From Borborobacter arsenicus (GTDB taxonomy: Bacteria; Pseudomonadota; Alphaproteobacteria; Rhizobiales; Rhizobiaceae): a stretch of DNA of 64,000 nucleotides. A program made the position numbers and the translations under genes. The notes beneath the pieces are model-generated. The model saw only the letters and a list, made by a program, of their open reading frames with translations, was not told the DNA's origin and did no database searches. This document shows, one piece after another, positions 32,786-43,157 of the stretch (its first letter is position 1; the number at the start of each line of letters is the position of its first letter). The stretch lies in the NCBI RefSeq assembly GCF_003934165.1, contig NZ_RKST01000016.1, forward strand, positions 62,001-126,000, in the 5' to 3' direction.

Positions 32786-32855
32786 GTCCGAAATATGCTA
32801 CAGATTTCGGACAGAGACAAGAACCTGAGTCCGAAGAATGCTACAAACTTCGGAC
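32785..32855 (-). promoter_or_regulatory. Twin palindromic operators of the abiE operon
   Basis: Two inverted repeats with shared sequence: TGTCCGAAAT...ATTTCGGACA (32785-32813, 10-bp arms) and GTCCGAAG...CTTCGGAC (32829-32855, 8-bp arms). Both centres contain ATGCTACA. The centres are 43 bp apart, four helical turns. The first overlaps the abiEi start codon, so binding should block both transcription and start-site access. Confidence 0.75.
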
Positions 32856-32956
32856 AAGGCCGACGCCATCTCGCTGACCAGAATTTCTATTCAAACTTTG
32901 GTCAGTCCGCTCATCAATCAGGCCCGATCGAGCCGGATTGACTCTTCTCGCGTTGA

Positions 32957-32971
32957 GAACAAAAATAGAAC
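32957..32971 (+). promoter_or_regulatory. LexA (SOS) box of the imuA-imuB-dnaE2 operon
   Basis: GAACAAAAATAGAAC at 32957-32971 is an exact alphaproteobacterial LexA site, the direct repeat GAAC-N7-GAAC. It lies 30 bp upstream of the imuA ATG. DNA damage should therefore induce this operon. Confidence 0.85.
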
Positions 32972-33001
32972 ATACCAAAATTGGAGCCTGTTGCGACGGA
33001 C

Positions 33002-33763
33002 ATGGCCGCGTCCTCGACCCATTTCGTATTGTCCGAACTCCGGGAGCGCGTCGCGCGCCTGGAAGGCGGCGCAACGCGTCGGCGCGAGGTGCTGCCGTTC
33101 GGCATCCCTGAGATCGACAGGGTGCTGCCGGGAGGAGGGCTGGCGCTCGGCGCGCTGCATGAGGTCGCCGGCGGCGCCAATGGCGCGGTCGATGGCGCCG
33201 CGGCCGCCCTGTGGGCCGCCGGCGTCGCCGCCCGGACCCGCAGGCGCGTGCTGTGGTGCGTTACGCGCCAGGACCTCTTCGCGCCCTCGCTCGCCCAGGC
33301 CGGGCTGCCGCCCGGCCGCGTCATCTATGTCGAGGCCGGCGACGAGGCGGCGGTCCTCGCCTGCTTCGAGGAAGGTCTTCGGCATGGTGGCCTCGGCGCC
33401 GTCGTCGCCGAACTCGCACGTCTGCCGATGACCAGTTCGCGCCGCCTGCAGCTCGCGGCCGAGGCCTCCGGCACGCTCGGCATCGCTATTCGCCGGTGGC
33501 GGCGGCAGACCGAAGCCACCGATTTTGGACAACCGACTGCCGCGGTCAGCCGCTGGCGCGTCTCCGCGCTTTCCTCCCGACCGCTGCCGGTCCCAGGCGT
33601 CGGCCGCCCTCGCTGGCGGCTCGAACTGCTCCGCGTCAGGGCTGGGGAGAGCGCCGATTTTGAAGTGGAAGCCTGTGATGCGAAGGGTCGTCTCGCTCTA
33701 TCTGCCGACATGGCCGACCGATCGGCTGCGCCGCAAACTCGGCGCATCGGCGCCGACGGCTGA
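33002..33763 (+). CDS. imuA: ImuA, SOS mutagenesis accessory protein
   Basis: The 253-residue protein is RecA/SulA-like with a reduced nucleotide-binding core (FGIPEIDRVLPGGGLALGALHEVAGG, then RRVLWCVTRQDLFAPSLAQ). In alphaproteobacteria, ImuA acts with ImuB and DnaE2 in error-prone translesion synthesis. ATG 33002 is used; a TTG at 32981 is in frame but too close to the LexA box. The imuB start lies 86 nt inside its 3' end. Confidence 0.87.
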   Translation: MAASSTHFVLSELRERVARLEGGATRRREVLPFGIPEIDRVLPGGGLALGALHEVAGGANGAVDGAAAALWAAGVAARTRRRVLWCVTRQDLFAPSLAQAGLPPGRVIYVEAGDEAAVLACFEEGLRHGGLGAVVAELARLPMTSSRRLQLAAEASGTLGIAIRRWRRQTEATDFGQPTAAVSRWRVSALSSRPLPVPGVGRPRWRLELLRVRAGESADFEVEACDAKGRLALSADMADRSAAPQTRRIGADG

Positions 33764-35198
33764 CACGCCGATCGTCCTGTTCGGCCGGCGGGGTCGCCGC
33801 CGCGAGGTGCTGGCGCTCGACGCGGCCGCGCGAAACGCGGGCCTGCGGATCGGCATGCCGGCGAGCAAGGCGCAGGTCCTCGTTCGCGGTCTCGTCAACC
33901 TCGAGCTCGATCCGGCCGACGACGCGGCCGCACTCGACCGCCTCGCTCTCTGGGCGCTGCGTTACGCGCCGATCGTCGCCGCCGATCCGCCGGATGGGCT
34001 CATCATCGACACCAGTGGCGCCGATCATCTGCATGGCGGCGAGACGGCGATGCTCATGAGCCTGGTCGACCGGATGGAAGCGTCCGGCATGGCCGCCCGG
34101 GCGGCGGTTGCCGATGCCTGGGGCACCGCCCATGCCGCCGCCCGGTTCGTGGCCCTCCCGATCGCCATCATCCCATCGGGGGAGGCCGAAGCCACGATGC
34201 GCGATCTGCCGATCCGCGCGCTGCGCCTGCCCGCGCCAATCGTCGAGGGGCTTCACGTCCTCGGCTTCGAGCGCATCGGCGACATTGAGGACACTCCAAA
34301 GGCGCCGCTGGCGCATCGCTTCGGCCCAGAGCTCATGCGCCGGCTCGAGCAGGCGATGGGCCGCGCGCCCGAGCCCTTCGAGCCCGTGCGCTCGCCGCAA
34401 CTGATCGAGGTCCGGCGCGCCTTCAGCGAGCCGATCGGCGCCGCCGAGACGATCGCGCGCTACACCGCAAAGCTCGTCGACCAGCTTTGTGCCGCCCTCG
34501 AGCAGCAGGGGCTCGGCGCGCGGCGGCTCGATCTGCTGTTTCATCGCGTCGACAATCGCATTGAGGCGATCCGCGTCGGCACGGCGGCGCCGGTGCGTGA
34601 TACCCGCCGCCTGACGCGGCTCCTCACCGACCGTATCGAAACCGTCGATCCCGGTTTCGGCATCGAGCTGATGACGCTGACCGCAACACTGGCCGAGCCG
34701 CTCCGCGACCGCCAGACCATCTCGTCGCTGGTCGAGCCGGAGGAGCCGGACATCTCCGACCTCATCGACGTCATCGCCAATCGCCTGGGTTCGAGTCGGC
34801 TCTATCGCTTCGCCCCGGTGGAGAGCGACGTGCCGGAACGCTCGATCAAACGCATCGCACCGAACGCGCCCGACGATGGCGCGAGCTGGCCCGGCGACTG
34901 GCCGCGGCCGTCGCGCCTGCTCTCCCCGCCCGAGCCGATCGACACAATGGCACTGCTCCCCGACAATCCGCCGGTGTGGTTCACTTGGCGCGGCATCGGG
35001 CGCCGCGTCGCCCGTGCCGACGGCCCCGAGCGCATTTTCGGCGAATGGTGGCTGCGCGAGGCCGAGACGACATCGGTGCGGGACTATTTTCGCGTCGAGG
35101 ACGAAGGCGGCGAGCGCTTCTGGATCTATCGCGCCGGCGACGGCGAGGATCCGGCGACCGGCTCGCACAAATGGTTCCTGCACGGGATCTTCGCATGA
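33678..35198 (+). CDS. imuB: ImuB, inactive Y-family polymerase homologue
   Basis: The 506-residue protein has the Y-family palm and finger order ([17 protein letters not shown] at the start, [14 protein letters not shown] in the palm, little-finger domain to ~400) and an ImuB C-terminal extension ending with the [17 protein letters not shown] and [10 protein letters not shown] segments. ImuB lacks a working active site and links DnaE2 to the beta clamp. The usual catalytic acidic residues of DinB are not seen here. ATGA overlap with dnaE2. Confidence 0.88.
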   Translation: MRRVVSLYLPTWPTDRLRRKLGASAPTADTPIVLFGRRGRRREVLALDAAARNAGLRIGMPASKAQVLVRGLVNLELDPADDAAALDRLALWALRYAPIVAADPPDGLIIDTSGADHLHGGETAMLMSLVDRMEASGMAARAAVADAWGTAHAAARFVALPIAIIPSGEAEATMRDLPIRALRLPAPIVEGLHVLGFERIGDIEDTPKAPLAHRFGPELMRRLEQAMGRAPEPFEPVRSPQLIEVRRAFSEPIGAAETIARYTAKLVDQLCAALEQQGLGARRLDLLFHRVDNRIEAIRVGTAAPVRDTRRLTRLLTDRIETVDPGFGIELMTLTATLAEPLRDRQTISSLVEPEEPDISDLIDVIANRLGSSRLYRFAPVESDVPERSIKRIAPNAPDDGASWPGDWPRPSRLLSPPEPIDTMALLPDNPPVWFTWRGIGRRVARADGPERIFGEWWLREAETTSVRDYFRVEDEGGERFWIYRAGDGEDPATGSHKWFLHGIFA

Positions 35199-38100
35199 GC
35201 GGACCGCGCTACGCCGAGCTGCAGGTCACCTCGCACTTCTCGTTTCTGCGCGGCGCAAGCTCTTGCGACGAGCTGTTCGCGCAGGCGGCGCTGCTCGGCA
35301 TCGAGGCGCTCGCCGTCGTCGACCGCAACAGCCTCGCCGGCGTGGTCCGCGCGCACGAGGCGGCGAAGACGACCGGCGTCCGGCTCGTCGTCGGCTGCCG
35401 CCTCGACCTCGCCGACGGCACCTCGCTGCTCATCTATCCCAGGGACCGGCCAGCCTATGGCCGCCTCTGCCGGTTGTTGTCGCTTGGCAAGTCCCGCGGC
35501 GGAAAGGGGCTCTGCCATCTCGAATGGAGCGACGTCGTCGCCTATGGCGAGGGTCTGATCGTGGTGCTCGTGCCCGACGTCGCCGATGATATTTGCGCAA
35601 TGCAGTTGCGCCGGTTGGGGGAAGCGTTCGGGAAAGATGCCTATCTGGCGCTGACCTTGCGCCGGCGTCCCAACGACCAGTTGCGCATCCACGAGCTCGC
35701 CAATCTGGCGACGCAGATGCGGGTGCCGAGCGTGGTGACGAACGATATTCTATTTCATCATCCCGAGCGTCGAGTGCTGCAGGACGTCGTCACCTGCATC
35801 CGGCACAACATCACCATCGACGATGCGGGCTTCCGGCGCGAGCGTCACGCCGATCGGCACCTGAAGCCGCCCGAAGAAATGCATCGGCTGTTCAGCCGCT
35901 ATCCCGATGCTCTGGCGCGGACGGTCGCGATCGCCGAGCAATGCCGTTTCTCGCTCGACGAACTCGCCTATCAATACCCGGAAGAAAAGACCATGCCAGG
36001 GCTGACGGCCCAGCAGGCGCTTGAAAAGCTCACCTGGGAAGGGGCGACGCGGCGCTATCCCGAAGGCGTGCCGGATAAGGTGGTCGGCCTCCTCAAGCAC
36101 GAGCTCGGCCTGATCGAGACGCTGCGCTACGCGCCGTACTTCCTGACCGTGAACGCCATCGTGGCATTCGCGCGGTCCAAGGACATCCTGTGCCAGGGCC
36201 GGGGATCAGCCGCCAACTCGGCGGTCTGCTATGTGCTCGGCATCACCAGCATCGATCCCGATCGCAACAATCTGCTGTTCGAGCGCTTCGTCAGCCAGGA
36301 GCGCAAGGAGCCGCCCGACATCGATGTCGACTTCGAGCATGAGCGGCGCGAGATCGTCATGCAGTGGGTCTACGAGACCTATGGCCGCGATCACAGCGCG
36401 CTGTGCTCGACCGTGGTGCGCTATCACACCAAGGGCGCCGTCAGGGACATCGGCAAGGCGCTCGGCCTGCCCGAAGACGTCACCAAGCTGCTCTCCTCGC
36501 AGGTGTGGGGTCACGGCGAGGGCATCGACGAGACCCGCGCCCGCGAGCTCAATCTCAACCTCGCCGATCGGCGCCTGACCCTAACGCTCGAGCTGGCGCG
36601 GCAACTCGAAGGCACGCCGCGGCACCTATCGCAACATCCGGGTGGATTCGTCCTCACCCACGACCGGCTCGACGAGCTGGTGCCGATCGAGCCCGCGCGC
36701 ATGGTCGATCGCCAGGTCATCGAATGGGACAAGGACGATATCGACATCCTGAAATTCATGAAGGTGGATGTCTTGGCTTTGGGGATGCTCACCGCGATGA
36801 AGCGGAGCTTCGACCTCCTGGCCGAGCACAAGGGCGTCACCCTCGACCTCGCCACCATCCCCGCCGAGGATCCGGCGACCTATGCGATGATCCGCAAGGC
36901 CGACACCATCGGGGTCTTCCAGATCGAGAGCCGGGCGCAGATGTCGATGCTCCCCCGCATTAAGCCGCGCACCTTCTACGACCTCGTCGTCGAGGTCGCG
37001 ATCGTGCGGCCCGGCCCGATCCAGGGCGACATGGTGCATCCCTATCTGCGCCGGCGGGAGGGCAGGGAGCCGGTCGACTTCCCGACCCCCGAGCTCGAGC
37101 GCGTGCTCGGCAAGACGTTGGGTGTACCGTTGTTCCAGGAGCAGGCCATGCAGGTGGCCATGGTCTGCGCCGGCTTCTCCGCCGGCGAAGCGGATCAGTT
37201 GCGTCGGGCCATGGCGACGTTCAAGCACACCGGCGGAGTCAGCAAGTTCAAGGAAAAACTGATCGGGGGCATGATCGCCAACGGCTATACGGCGGATTTC
37301 GCGGCCAACACGTTCAAGCAGCTCGAGGGTTTTGGCAGCTACGGCTTTCCCGAGTCGCACGCTGCCAGCTTTGCGCTGATCGCCTATGCCTCGTCGTGGA
37401 TGAAGTGCCACCATCCCGATGTCTTCTGTGCGGCGCTGCTCAACTCGCAGCCGATGGGCTTCTACCTGCCGGCGCAGATCGTGCGCGACGCGGTCGGTCA
37501 CGGTGTCGAGATCCGTCCTGTCTGCATCAATATGAGCCGCTGGGATTGCACGCTCGAGCCCGTGGGCGAGGACGGCCGTTTCGCGGTGCGCCTCGGCATG
37601 CGCCTGGTGAAGGGTTTGGCCAATGACGATGCCGCCGTCATCATCGCGGCACGCGGGGACGAACCTTTTGCATCCGCAGACGATCTCTGGCACCGCGCCG
37701 GCGTGCCGGCCGCCTCGCTGGTGCAGCTCGCCGAGGCCGACGCTTTCCGTCCGTCACTCGGCTTGGCGCGCCGGGAGGCGCTCTGGTCGCTCAAGGGGCT
37801 GCATGACGACCCGCTGCCACTGTTTGCCGCCGCCTCTGAGCGCGAGCGGCGCACCATCGTGGAGCGTGTCGAGCCCCGCGTCTCGTTGCGGCCCATGATG
37901 GTCGGCCGCGAGGTGGTCGAGGATTATGCCCATGTCGGCCTGACCCTGCGCGAGCATCCGGTGGCGTTCCTGCGCGCCAGTCTCGCCCGCCGCCGTATCG
38001 TCACGTGCGCAGAGGCCATGGCCGCGCGTGACGGGCGTTGGCTCGAGGCTGCCGGCCTCGTCCTCGTCCGGCAGCGGCCCGGCTCGGCCAAGGGCGTGAT

Positions 38101-38461
38101 GTTCGTCACCATGGAGGACGAAACCGGCGCCGCCAACATCGTCGTTAGGGTAAAAGTGTTCGAGAAATTTCGGCGCACCATGCTGTTGGCCTCGATGCTC
38201 GCGGTGCGTGGGCGCATCCAGCGGGAGGGCGACGTCGTCCACCTCGTCGCCAATACCGTCACCGATCTCTCGGCCGAGCTCGCCAGCGTGGGCAATCGCG
38301 ATTCCGCCTTTCCATTGCCGCACGGCCGAGGGGACGAGGCCCATCACGGCGGTCCTGGGATCGACCCGCGCAGCCTGCCGAAAGGCTTCCGGCCGCGCGA
38401 CATGGTCGATCCCACGTTGAGGATCGAACCGATCAGGGTAAAGACGCGCGACTTCAGATGA
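35195..38461 (+). CDS. dnaE2: DnaE2 (ImuC) error-prone DNA polymerase III alpha subunit
   Basis: The 1088-residue protein has an N-terminal PHP domain ([16 protein letters not shown]), the palm active-site motif [13 protein letters not shown], the finger domain ([20 protein letters not shown]) and a C-terminal OB fold. It copies damaged DNA with low fidelity under SOS control. ATG 35195 overlaps the imuB stop; the open frame extends upstream only within imuB. The length fits the DnaE2 class and is shorter than replicative DnaE1. Confidence 0.95.
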   Translation: MSGPRYAELQVTSHFSFLRGASSCDELFAQAALLGIEALAVVDRNSLAGVVRAHEAAKTTGVRLVVGCRLDLADGTSLLIYPRDRPAYGRLCRLLSLGKSRGGKGLCHLEWSDVVAYGEGLIVVLVPDVADDICAMQLRRLGEAFGKDAYLALTLRRRPNDQLRIHELANLATQMRVPSVVTNDILFHHPERRVLQDVVTCIRHNITIDDAGFRRERHADRHLKPPEEMHRLFSRYPDALARTVAIAEQCRFSLDELAYQYPEEKTMPGLTAQQALEKLTWEGATRRYPEGVPDKVVGLLKHELGLIETLRYAPYFLTVNAIVAFARSKDILCQGRGSAANSAVCYVLGITSIDPDRNNLLFERFVSQERKEPPDIDVDFEHERREIVMQWVYETYGRDHSALCSTVVRYHTKGAVRDIGKALGLPEDVTKLLSSQVWGHGEGIDETRARELNLNLADRRLTLTLELARQLEGTPRHLSQHPGGFVLTHDRLDELVPIEPARMVDRQVIEWDKDDIDILKFMKVDVLALGMLTAMKRSFDLLAEHKGVTLDLATIPAEDPATYAMIRKADTIGVFQIESRAQMSMLPRIKPRTFYDLVVEVAIVRPGPIQGDMVHPYLRRREGREPVDFPTPELERVLGKTLGVPLFQEQAMQVAMVCAGFSAGEADQLRRAMATFKHTGGVSKFKEKLIGGMIANGYTADFAANTFKQLEGFGSYGFPESHAASFALIAYASSWMKCHHPDVFCAALLNSQPMGFYLPAQIVRDAVGHGVEIRPVCINMSRWDCTLEPVGEDGRFAVRLGMRLVKGLANDDAAVIIAARGDEPFASADDLWHRAGVPAASLVQLAEADAFRPSLGLARREALWSLKGLHDDPLPLFAAASERERRTIVERVEPRVSLRPMMVGREVVEDYAHVGLTLREHPVAFLRASLARRRIVTCAEAMAARDGRWLEAAGLVLVRQRPGSAKGVMFVTMEDETGAANIVVRVKVFEKFRRTMLLASMLAVRGRIQREGDVVHLVANTVTDLSAELASVGNRDSAFPLPHGRGDEAHHGGPGIDPRSLPKGFRPRDMVDPTLRIEPIRVKTRDFR

Positions 38462-38522
38462 ACTAGACAGGCGCTCGCGAAGAGTCGGCGGCAGTGCCGC
38501 CACAGTATTGCTGGAGGTTAGC

Positions 38523-38864
38523 GTGGCCATCACAGCCAAGGACGTTGAGGAGCTACATGCCTACGCCGAGGGCGTCATGGGTCGGGCCGAGCACCATGCC
38601 GGCCAGGTAAAAGGCATCGCGCTCGCCATCCTTGGCGGCATCATCTGGCGCGGCGAACCCGATTCCATAAGGATCCGTAGCTTCGCGGGCAGCCCGGCCA
38701 ACATGCTGTGGGCCAGGATCCCCGCCAATACCTATGTGTTCGCCTACAACCACGACAGCGAGAAGATCGAGATCAGGGACCGCACGCAGACCGGCGCCGT
38801 GCTGCACAGTTTCGACAACAGCACGCCCGTCGCCGACATCGAGTCCGCCTTCAGGGCATTGTGA
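38523..38864 (+). CDS. Small hypothetical protein downstream of dnaE2
   Basis: The 113-residue protein starts at GTG 38523, 5 nt after GGAGG; an upstream TTG (38508) overlaps the ribosome site. It is a compact alpha/beta protein (MAITAKDVEELHAYAEGVMG, ILGGIIWRGEPDSIRIRS) with no motif that I can name. It resembles small stand-alone proteins of mobile cassettes only in size and fold pattern. It lies 61 nt after dnaE2, so SOS read-through is possible. Confidence 0.6.
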   Translation: MAITAKDVEELHAYAEGVMGRAEHHAGQVKGIALAILGGIIWRGEPDSIRIRSFAGSPANMLWARIPANTYVFAYNHDSEKIEIRDRTQTGAVLHSFDNSTPVADIESAFRAL

Positions 38865-38866
38865 CG

Positions 38867-39367
38867 ATGCTGGCCGCGCGCGCGCAGCTCGACTTCATCA
38901 ACAGTCTCGTCGCCCGGTTTCAGCGGCGGGACAGCGTGATGCAACCGCTCATCGTGTTCCAGTCGCAGTACATCGCCATCATAGCGCTGCTCAGGTCGGT
39001 CGGCCATGTCTTCGAAAAGGTCGACTGCGACACTTCCGAGCGCGAGGTATGGGGCAATAGAAAATGGGCAGAATGGAAACGCGTGCCGATCTTTCGGAGC
39101 TTCATTGAGCCCAGACGCAACGACCTGCTCAAGGAGTTCAAGGGCGGTCTTGAGTTCCGCGATAGTGGCTTCAGCACGCCGGCAATCGTCGCCGACCCGT
39201 CGATGCCTGGTATGACGTCAATCGTGACGACCCTGGAAGCGGCAGAGCTCCGCGACGCGAATGGCCGTCTCATTCTGCCGCAGGTTCACGAAGCGGTCGC
39301 GTTCTGGGATCGCTGTCTGGCTGAGGCCGAGGCTGCTTTCGGCGAAGACCGTCGTTCGGCGAGCTAG
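38867..39367 (+). CDS. Hypothetical protein
   Basis: The 166-residue, mainly helical protein (MLAARAQLDFINSLVARFQ) contains a Trp-rich middle (VWGNRKWAEWKRVPIFRSF) and a late helix EAVAFWDRCLAEAEAAF. ATG 38867 lies 2 nt after the previous stop, so the two are translationally linked. No known domain recognised. Confidence 0.6.
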   Translation: MLAARAQLDFINSLVARFQRRDSVMQPLIVFQSQYIAIIALLRSVGHVFEKVDCDTSEREVWGNRKWAEWKRVPIFRSFIEPRRNDLLKEFKGGLEFRDSGFSTPAIVADPSMPGMTSIVTTLEAAELRDANGRLILPQVHEAVAFWDRCLAEAEAAFGEDRRSAS

Positions 39368-39388
39368 AGCGGGAGAGCGGTGGGGGCC

Positions 39389-40093
39389 ATGCCAGAGAAG
39401 CAGACTGATCAGCCGCCATCGTTGCAGCAGCGGCTCGGCGCCATCGAGAAGCTCGAGGCCGAGCTGGTGGAGAAGGCCCACGCCATCCTGCCCAAGGGCG
39501 CCATCAACATCGTCGACTTCTTCATCCTGGGCGCCACACAGCGCACGCTCTCCCAGTCGACCGCCTTCCGTACCCTGATCGAGACACGGAACTTCCCGTC
39601 CGCGACGGTCCTCCTCCGCACCCAGATCGACACCGCGATGCGCATCAATGGCCTGAGGATGATGGCCAATCTCGAAACGGACGTGCAACGCATCTTCAAG
39701 GGCGAGCGTACCTTCGATCGGCTGATGTCCAATCCCGCCGCCGGCGGCGGCAAGCCTGAGCGTCTCACCGACGCCTTTCTGAAGAAGAAGCTCGCCGAGG
39801 ATCATCCCTGGATCGAGCCGCTTTACGAGCAGACCTCTGACTTCGTCCATCTCAGCTTCCGCCACCTCTTTACGGCCATCACGGAAACCGACGCCGCAAC
39901 GCAGATAGCGACCATGGCGATCAGTGGCACCGATCCCAAGCAGGACGAGAGCGTCTACTACGAGGTCTGCGATGCCTTCTTCCGTGTTTCGCGCCTTACC
40001 TCGATGACGATCCTCGGCGTGTTGATGGCGAGGCATCAGCCCGACAAGGTCAAGGCGAGCGCGGCCGCCGCAGCGAGCGGCGGGGCGGAATGA
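39389..40093 (+). CDS. Hypothetical helical protein
   Basis: The 234-residue protein is almost all helical, with conserved-looking TLIETRNFPSATVLLRTQID and FVHLSFRHLFTAITETD segments. The latter resembles HEPN/DUF5677-like proteins but lacks a clear R-x4-6-H. ATG 39389 is preferred over GTG 39380. It overlaps the next gene by 4 nt and continues the run of unknown genes after dnaE2. Confidence 0.55.
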   Translation: MPEKQTDQPPSLQQRLGAIEKLEAELVEKAHAILPKGAINIVDFFILGATQRTLSQSTAFRTLIETRNFPSATVLLRTQIDTAMRINGLRMMANLETDVQRIFKGERTFDRLMSNPAAGGGKPERLTDAFLKKKLAEDHPWIEPLYEQTSDFVHLSFRHLFTAITETDAATQIATMAISGTDPKQDESVYYEVCDAFFRVSRLTSMTILGVLMARHQPDKVKASAAAAASGGAE

Positions 40094-40845
40094 CCGGTTC
40101 GCAGCGCATCCTCATCGACCTCGATCGCCCGCAGCACTGGCCGGCCGATCTCGTTGACGTGCTCGAGACCCACCACGGCGCGCTGCGCTCCCGCGAAGTC
40201 GGACCGCTGAGCGATCGCTTCGATGCGGCGATCTACGCCATCGTCGACGCCCTAGCGCCCTACAGCGTTGCAGGCTGGCACTGCACGCGACTGGCCGCAC
40301 ACGAAATCGAGGACATTCGGAGCCGAGGCATGGCTCTCCTCGATGTGGATCTCGTTTCCCGGCGCGTCGAGGCCGCGATCCACCACGGCCTCATCTCGGT
40401 CGAACACGGTGAACGTCTAAAGACCGCCAACCAGGCCGGCGAACGCTATCGCGCTGGCATGCTCTGGTTCTTCTTTTTTCCGCCGGCAATCGCCGGCGAA
40501 GGCGGCATCGGTGACCTCCTTCGCTACTGGGGCGGCGAGGCCGTCTACAATTCCCATGACCGGCACCCCGAGATGGGCACGGTGATTGCCGGCGTCGGCC
40601 GCCCGGCTATCGTAGAAGCAGAAATTCCCGTCGCTTGGTGTGGCGGCGATCGCGGCCTGCGCTTGGCCATGAATATCGGTCAGCGTTTCGTCGTCGCGCG
40701 CGGAATACGCAGTCCGAATACGTTGCATGTCGAGGACAACATCAAGCGGCCGCTCCCACCCGAGCTGATCCGCCAAGTGCATGTCTTCCCGGCAGCGGAA
40801 TTCCTGAGGCTCTCGGGCTGCGCGAGCTGGTCGTCGCCGTTTTAG
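40090..40845 (+). CDS. Hypothetical protein, last gene after the SOS cassette
   Basis: The 251-residue protein shows AGWHCTRLAAHEIEDIRSRGM near residue 60, RAGMLWFFFFPPAIAGEGGI in the middle and WGGEAVYNSHD after it. The His...Arg start and later Tyr/Glu segment loosely recall ADP-ribosyltransferase-like folds, but I cannot place it. ATGA overlap with the previous gene; convergent with the SRAP gene by 4 nt overlap. Confidence 0.55.
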   Translation: MTGSQRILIDLDRPQHWPADLVDVLETHHGALRSREVGPLSDRFDAAIYAIVDALAPYSVAGWHCTRLAAHEIEDIRSRGMALLDVDLVSRRVEAAIHHGLISVEHGERLKTANQAGERYRAGMLWFFFFPPAIAGEGGIGDLLRYWGGEAVYNSHDRHPEMGTVIAGVGRPAIVEAEIPVAWCGGDRGLRLAMNIGQRFVVARGIRSPNTLHVEDNIKRPLPPELIRQVHVFPAAEFLRLSGCASWSSPF

Positions 40846-41440
40846 TCGGAGCCTGGCCGCACCGTTTCAGCCGCCAGCGTTCCGGCCGGCAATGGTCGCA
40901 GCAGCTCTGTCTGCGGCTTGGTGAGATAGAGCCAAGCCGCCCAATCCCGTGGCCGCAGCACGACCACCTGCCGGTTGTGGTAGGGCTCGATGTCGGGACC
41001 CGGAGACGTCGTCAGCATGGTGAAGCTCACCGGGTGATTTCCCTGCGTTTCGCGCCACAGCCCGGCAATGGCAAGGAACGGCGATCCCGCCAACGTGAAG
41101 CGATGTTTGGTTTTGGGATATCTGGTGCCCGTGAACTCGAAGAAGCCGGAGGCCACGATCAGGCTGCGTTTGCTGTTGGAGAAAGTGCGACCGTCCGAAC
41201 GGTAATTGAATAGCGGGCCGCGCTTGGGTTGATCGGGCGGAGCCCGAAATTCATCTGCGTCAATTCGATCTCATTGTCGTTGGCAGTGGCCCGCATCACC
41301 GGCCCTATATCGTTGATACGGATGTCGTCTGCCAGCGGCAGATCGAGTTCGGTCTGCTGTGTCGGAATGCCGAGCTCAAGCTCCTGCATCATTTTCAAAT
41401 ACTCGACCCATTTCACATGCTGTTCGTAGGCATTACACAT
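40842..41440 (-). pseudogene. SRAP (YedK/HMCES-like) gene with one frameshift
   Basis: The N-terminal half begins MCNAYEQ, where Cys2 is the residue that crosslinks abasic sites in this family. The frame then breaks between 41231 and 41240: the frame from 41440 runs out of homology after MNFGLRP, while the next frame continues with DQPKRGPLFNYRSDGRTF, then IVASGFFEF and PYHNRQVVVL down to 40842. Adding one base near 41233 would restore a normal ~200-residue protein. SRAP proteins protect abasic sites in single-stranded DNA and are often SOS-linked, which fits the neighbours. Sequencing error is possible. Confidence 0.8.
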
Positions 41441-42025
41441 GCCTTGATGATAGCCTCACTTCGAAGCTCTGGCGAGGTTGGCGTCCTCCTGCGGAGCCGG
41501 GCTGTCGGCAGAGCCGAAGCCCGTTCGGGTCTTCGTCCTGCGGGCATCCATCCTGACGCGGGTACGGGGACGTCCGGCGAAAGAAGGTGGGCGCAGGCCA
41601 TGAACGACGTCGCTGGTCTTGTCGGCTTCGTGTCGACCGAGCCCGTCGGGGAGCGGAATCGCGAGCCCGAGCCCGATTTTTCCATTGCTAAACGCTGGGA
41701 ACGGCGACGTAGCCCGTGGCGCGCATCAGCCACTTGGCGCTATCTTATCGACACCCGCCAGCGTGCTGAACCCGAGCGCGCGCTCGAAAGTCGGCGTTGC
41801 ACGCCTCTATGCCACCCAACGCGATGCCGGCGTCCCTCTTCCGTACGCCGAGTTCAACGTCCGTGTTTTGGCTAGATCCCCAGTTTGTCGCGACCTCAGG
41901 CTTGGCAGCATAAGCGTTTTGCTCTTGGTGGGTGTGCCACCAAGTTTCTCACCACCGTTGAACCTCCGTATCCCAGCGGTGCGCAAGCCCCGCAATGGCA
42001 GATCCGCCAGCTTCATCGCGACGGC
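41441..42025. other. Stretch without a supported gene
   Basis: About 585 bp between the SRAP gene and arsO. Several open frames overlap here on both strands, but none has a plausible ribosome site, family resemblance or consistent codon use. I see no RNA gene or repeat. It marks the edge between the SOS/unknown gene block and the arsenic/phosphate island. Confidence 0.5.
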
Positions 42026-43066
42026 TTACCTCGCGAGATGGGCGACCATCTCTCGGCTCGCTTCCCGTGCCACTCGACCGGCCCCGATGATCGTCGCCGA
42101 TGCGGCACCGGTCCAGTTCCCGTATCCCATGAGCCATAAGCCCGGGACCGCGGTGGATTGCTGACCGCTCGTTGCGACCCTACCGTCGTCTCCGACGATT
42201 CCGAGCGCTTCGAGATGAGAGAGTGCCGCTTTGAAACCCGAGCACCAGATGACAGCATCGACCCGAGATGTGCGGCCATCCGACCATTGCACGCCGCCTT
42301 CTGTGAATCTTTCGAACGGACGCACCGCATGCAGGACCCCTCTGTCGCGCGCGGCGCGTACGGGAGGAACCATGACGATGTCTCCGAGACCGCCATGAGG
42401 AGCGGTGTCCTTGCCGAGGATGCGCGCCGAGGCGCGCTGAAACAGGACACGCCCGTCGACGTCGTCGGGCAGGAAGATGGGCTCCCGGATTGTGACCCAC
42501 TGCGCCGATGCCACCTGCGTTACCTCGGAGAAAATCTGCGCGCCGGAGTTCCCGCCGCCGACTACGAGGACGCTCTTCTCGCGAAACCGGTCCGGATTGC
42601 GGTAATGTGCGGAGTGAAGCTGTTCGCCCCGGAAATCCGCCAGTCCTGGATAGTCGGGAATGAACGGTGCTGACCAGGTCCCGGTAGCGCTCACGACTAC
42701 CTTCGAGCGATAGCGACGGTCGTCCGTTCCGATGACGAACCCATCACCTGCATTCACGACCGATCGGACCGGCACCGGCCGCACGACGGGAAGAGAGTAT
42801 CGTGCCTCGTAGCGCGCCAGATAGTAGATGACGTCATCTCTCGACGGGTATTCCGGGTCGGAGCGACCGGGCATCTGCCAGCCCGGGAGGGAACTGTAGG
42901 CTGCCGGCGAGAAGAGCCGCAGCGAGTCCCAGCCGTGTCTCCATGCGCCACCAGGACCTTGGCCGTCGTCGAGGATTAAGAAGTCGATACCGGCGCGCTT
43001 CAGGTAGTAGGCCGTGGCGAGTCCCGCCTGCCCGCCACCGATGATGATTAGCTGATGATCCGTCAT
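42026..43066 (-). CDS. arsO: ArsO-like flavin monooxygenase
   Basis: The 346-residue protein has an N-terminal FAD site ([16 protein letters not shown]), a second Rossmann motif for NADPH ([14 protein letters not shown]), the [15 protein letters not shown] segment and a C-terminal [10 protein letters not shown]. It matches the ArsO group of FAD/NADPH oxidoreductases found in rhizobial ars clusters; the true substrate of ArsO is not settled. It is divergent from the phnD-like gene and shares a 91-bp intergenic region that holds a Pho box. Confidence 0.8.
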   Translation of the reverse strand: MTDHQLIIIGGGQAGLATAYYLKRAGIDFLILDDGQGPGGAWRHGWDSLRLFSPAAYSSLPGWQMPGRSDPEYPSRDDVIYYLARYEARYSLPVVRPVPVRSVVNAGDGFVIGTDDRRYRSKVVVSATGTWSAPFIPDYPGLADFRGEQLHSAHYRNPDRFREKSVLVVGGGNSGAQIFSEVTQVASAQWVTIREPIFLPDDVDGRVLFQRASARILGKDTAPHGGLGDIVMVPPVRAARDRGVLHAVRPFERFTEGGVQWSDGRTSRVDAVIWCSGFKAALSHLEALGIVGDDGRVATSGQQSTAVPGLWLMGYGNWTGAASATIIGAGRVAREASREMVAHLAR

Positions 43067-43090
43067 TGGTGTCCTATCTGTTCCGTCGAC

Positions 43091-43108
43091 CTGTCGTTGA
43101 ACTGTAAC
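43091..43108 (+). promoter_or_regulatory. Pho box upstream of the phnD-like gene
   Basis: CTGTCGT-N4-CTGTAAC is a direct repeat with the 11-bp period of the rhizobial PhoB site (CTGTCAT-N4-CTGTCAT), with two mismatches outside the invariant CTGT cores. It lies 50 bp before the phnD-like ATG. The PhoB encoded at 60111 is the likely regulator. Confidence 0.6.
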
Positions 43109-43157
43109 AATGTCTCCCTAGTACCGGTTCAGGTATCAACCGGGAGATTTTTCCAAG

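Noticed and set aside
16781-32800. One large transposon reaching from lpiA across the defence genes
   Set aside because: The matching right end with its repeat array is at 20393, next to tniA; no second copy of the terminal repeat is seen further right.
34976-35194. 73-codon N-terminal extension of DnaE2
   Set aside because: It lies inside imuB, is Arg-rich and has no homology; the PHP domain starts right after ATG 35195.
41417-42164. Several overlapping open frames between SRAP and arsO
   Set aside because: No ribosome site, no domain and mutual overlap on both strands.
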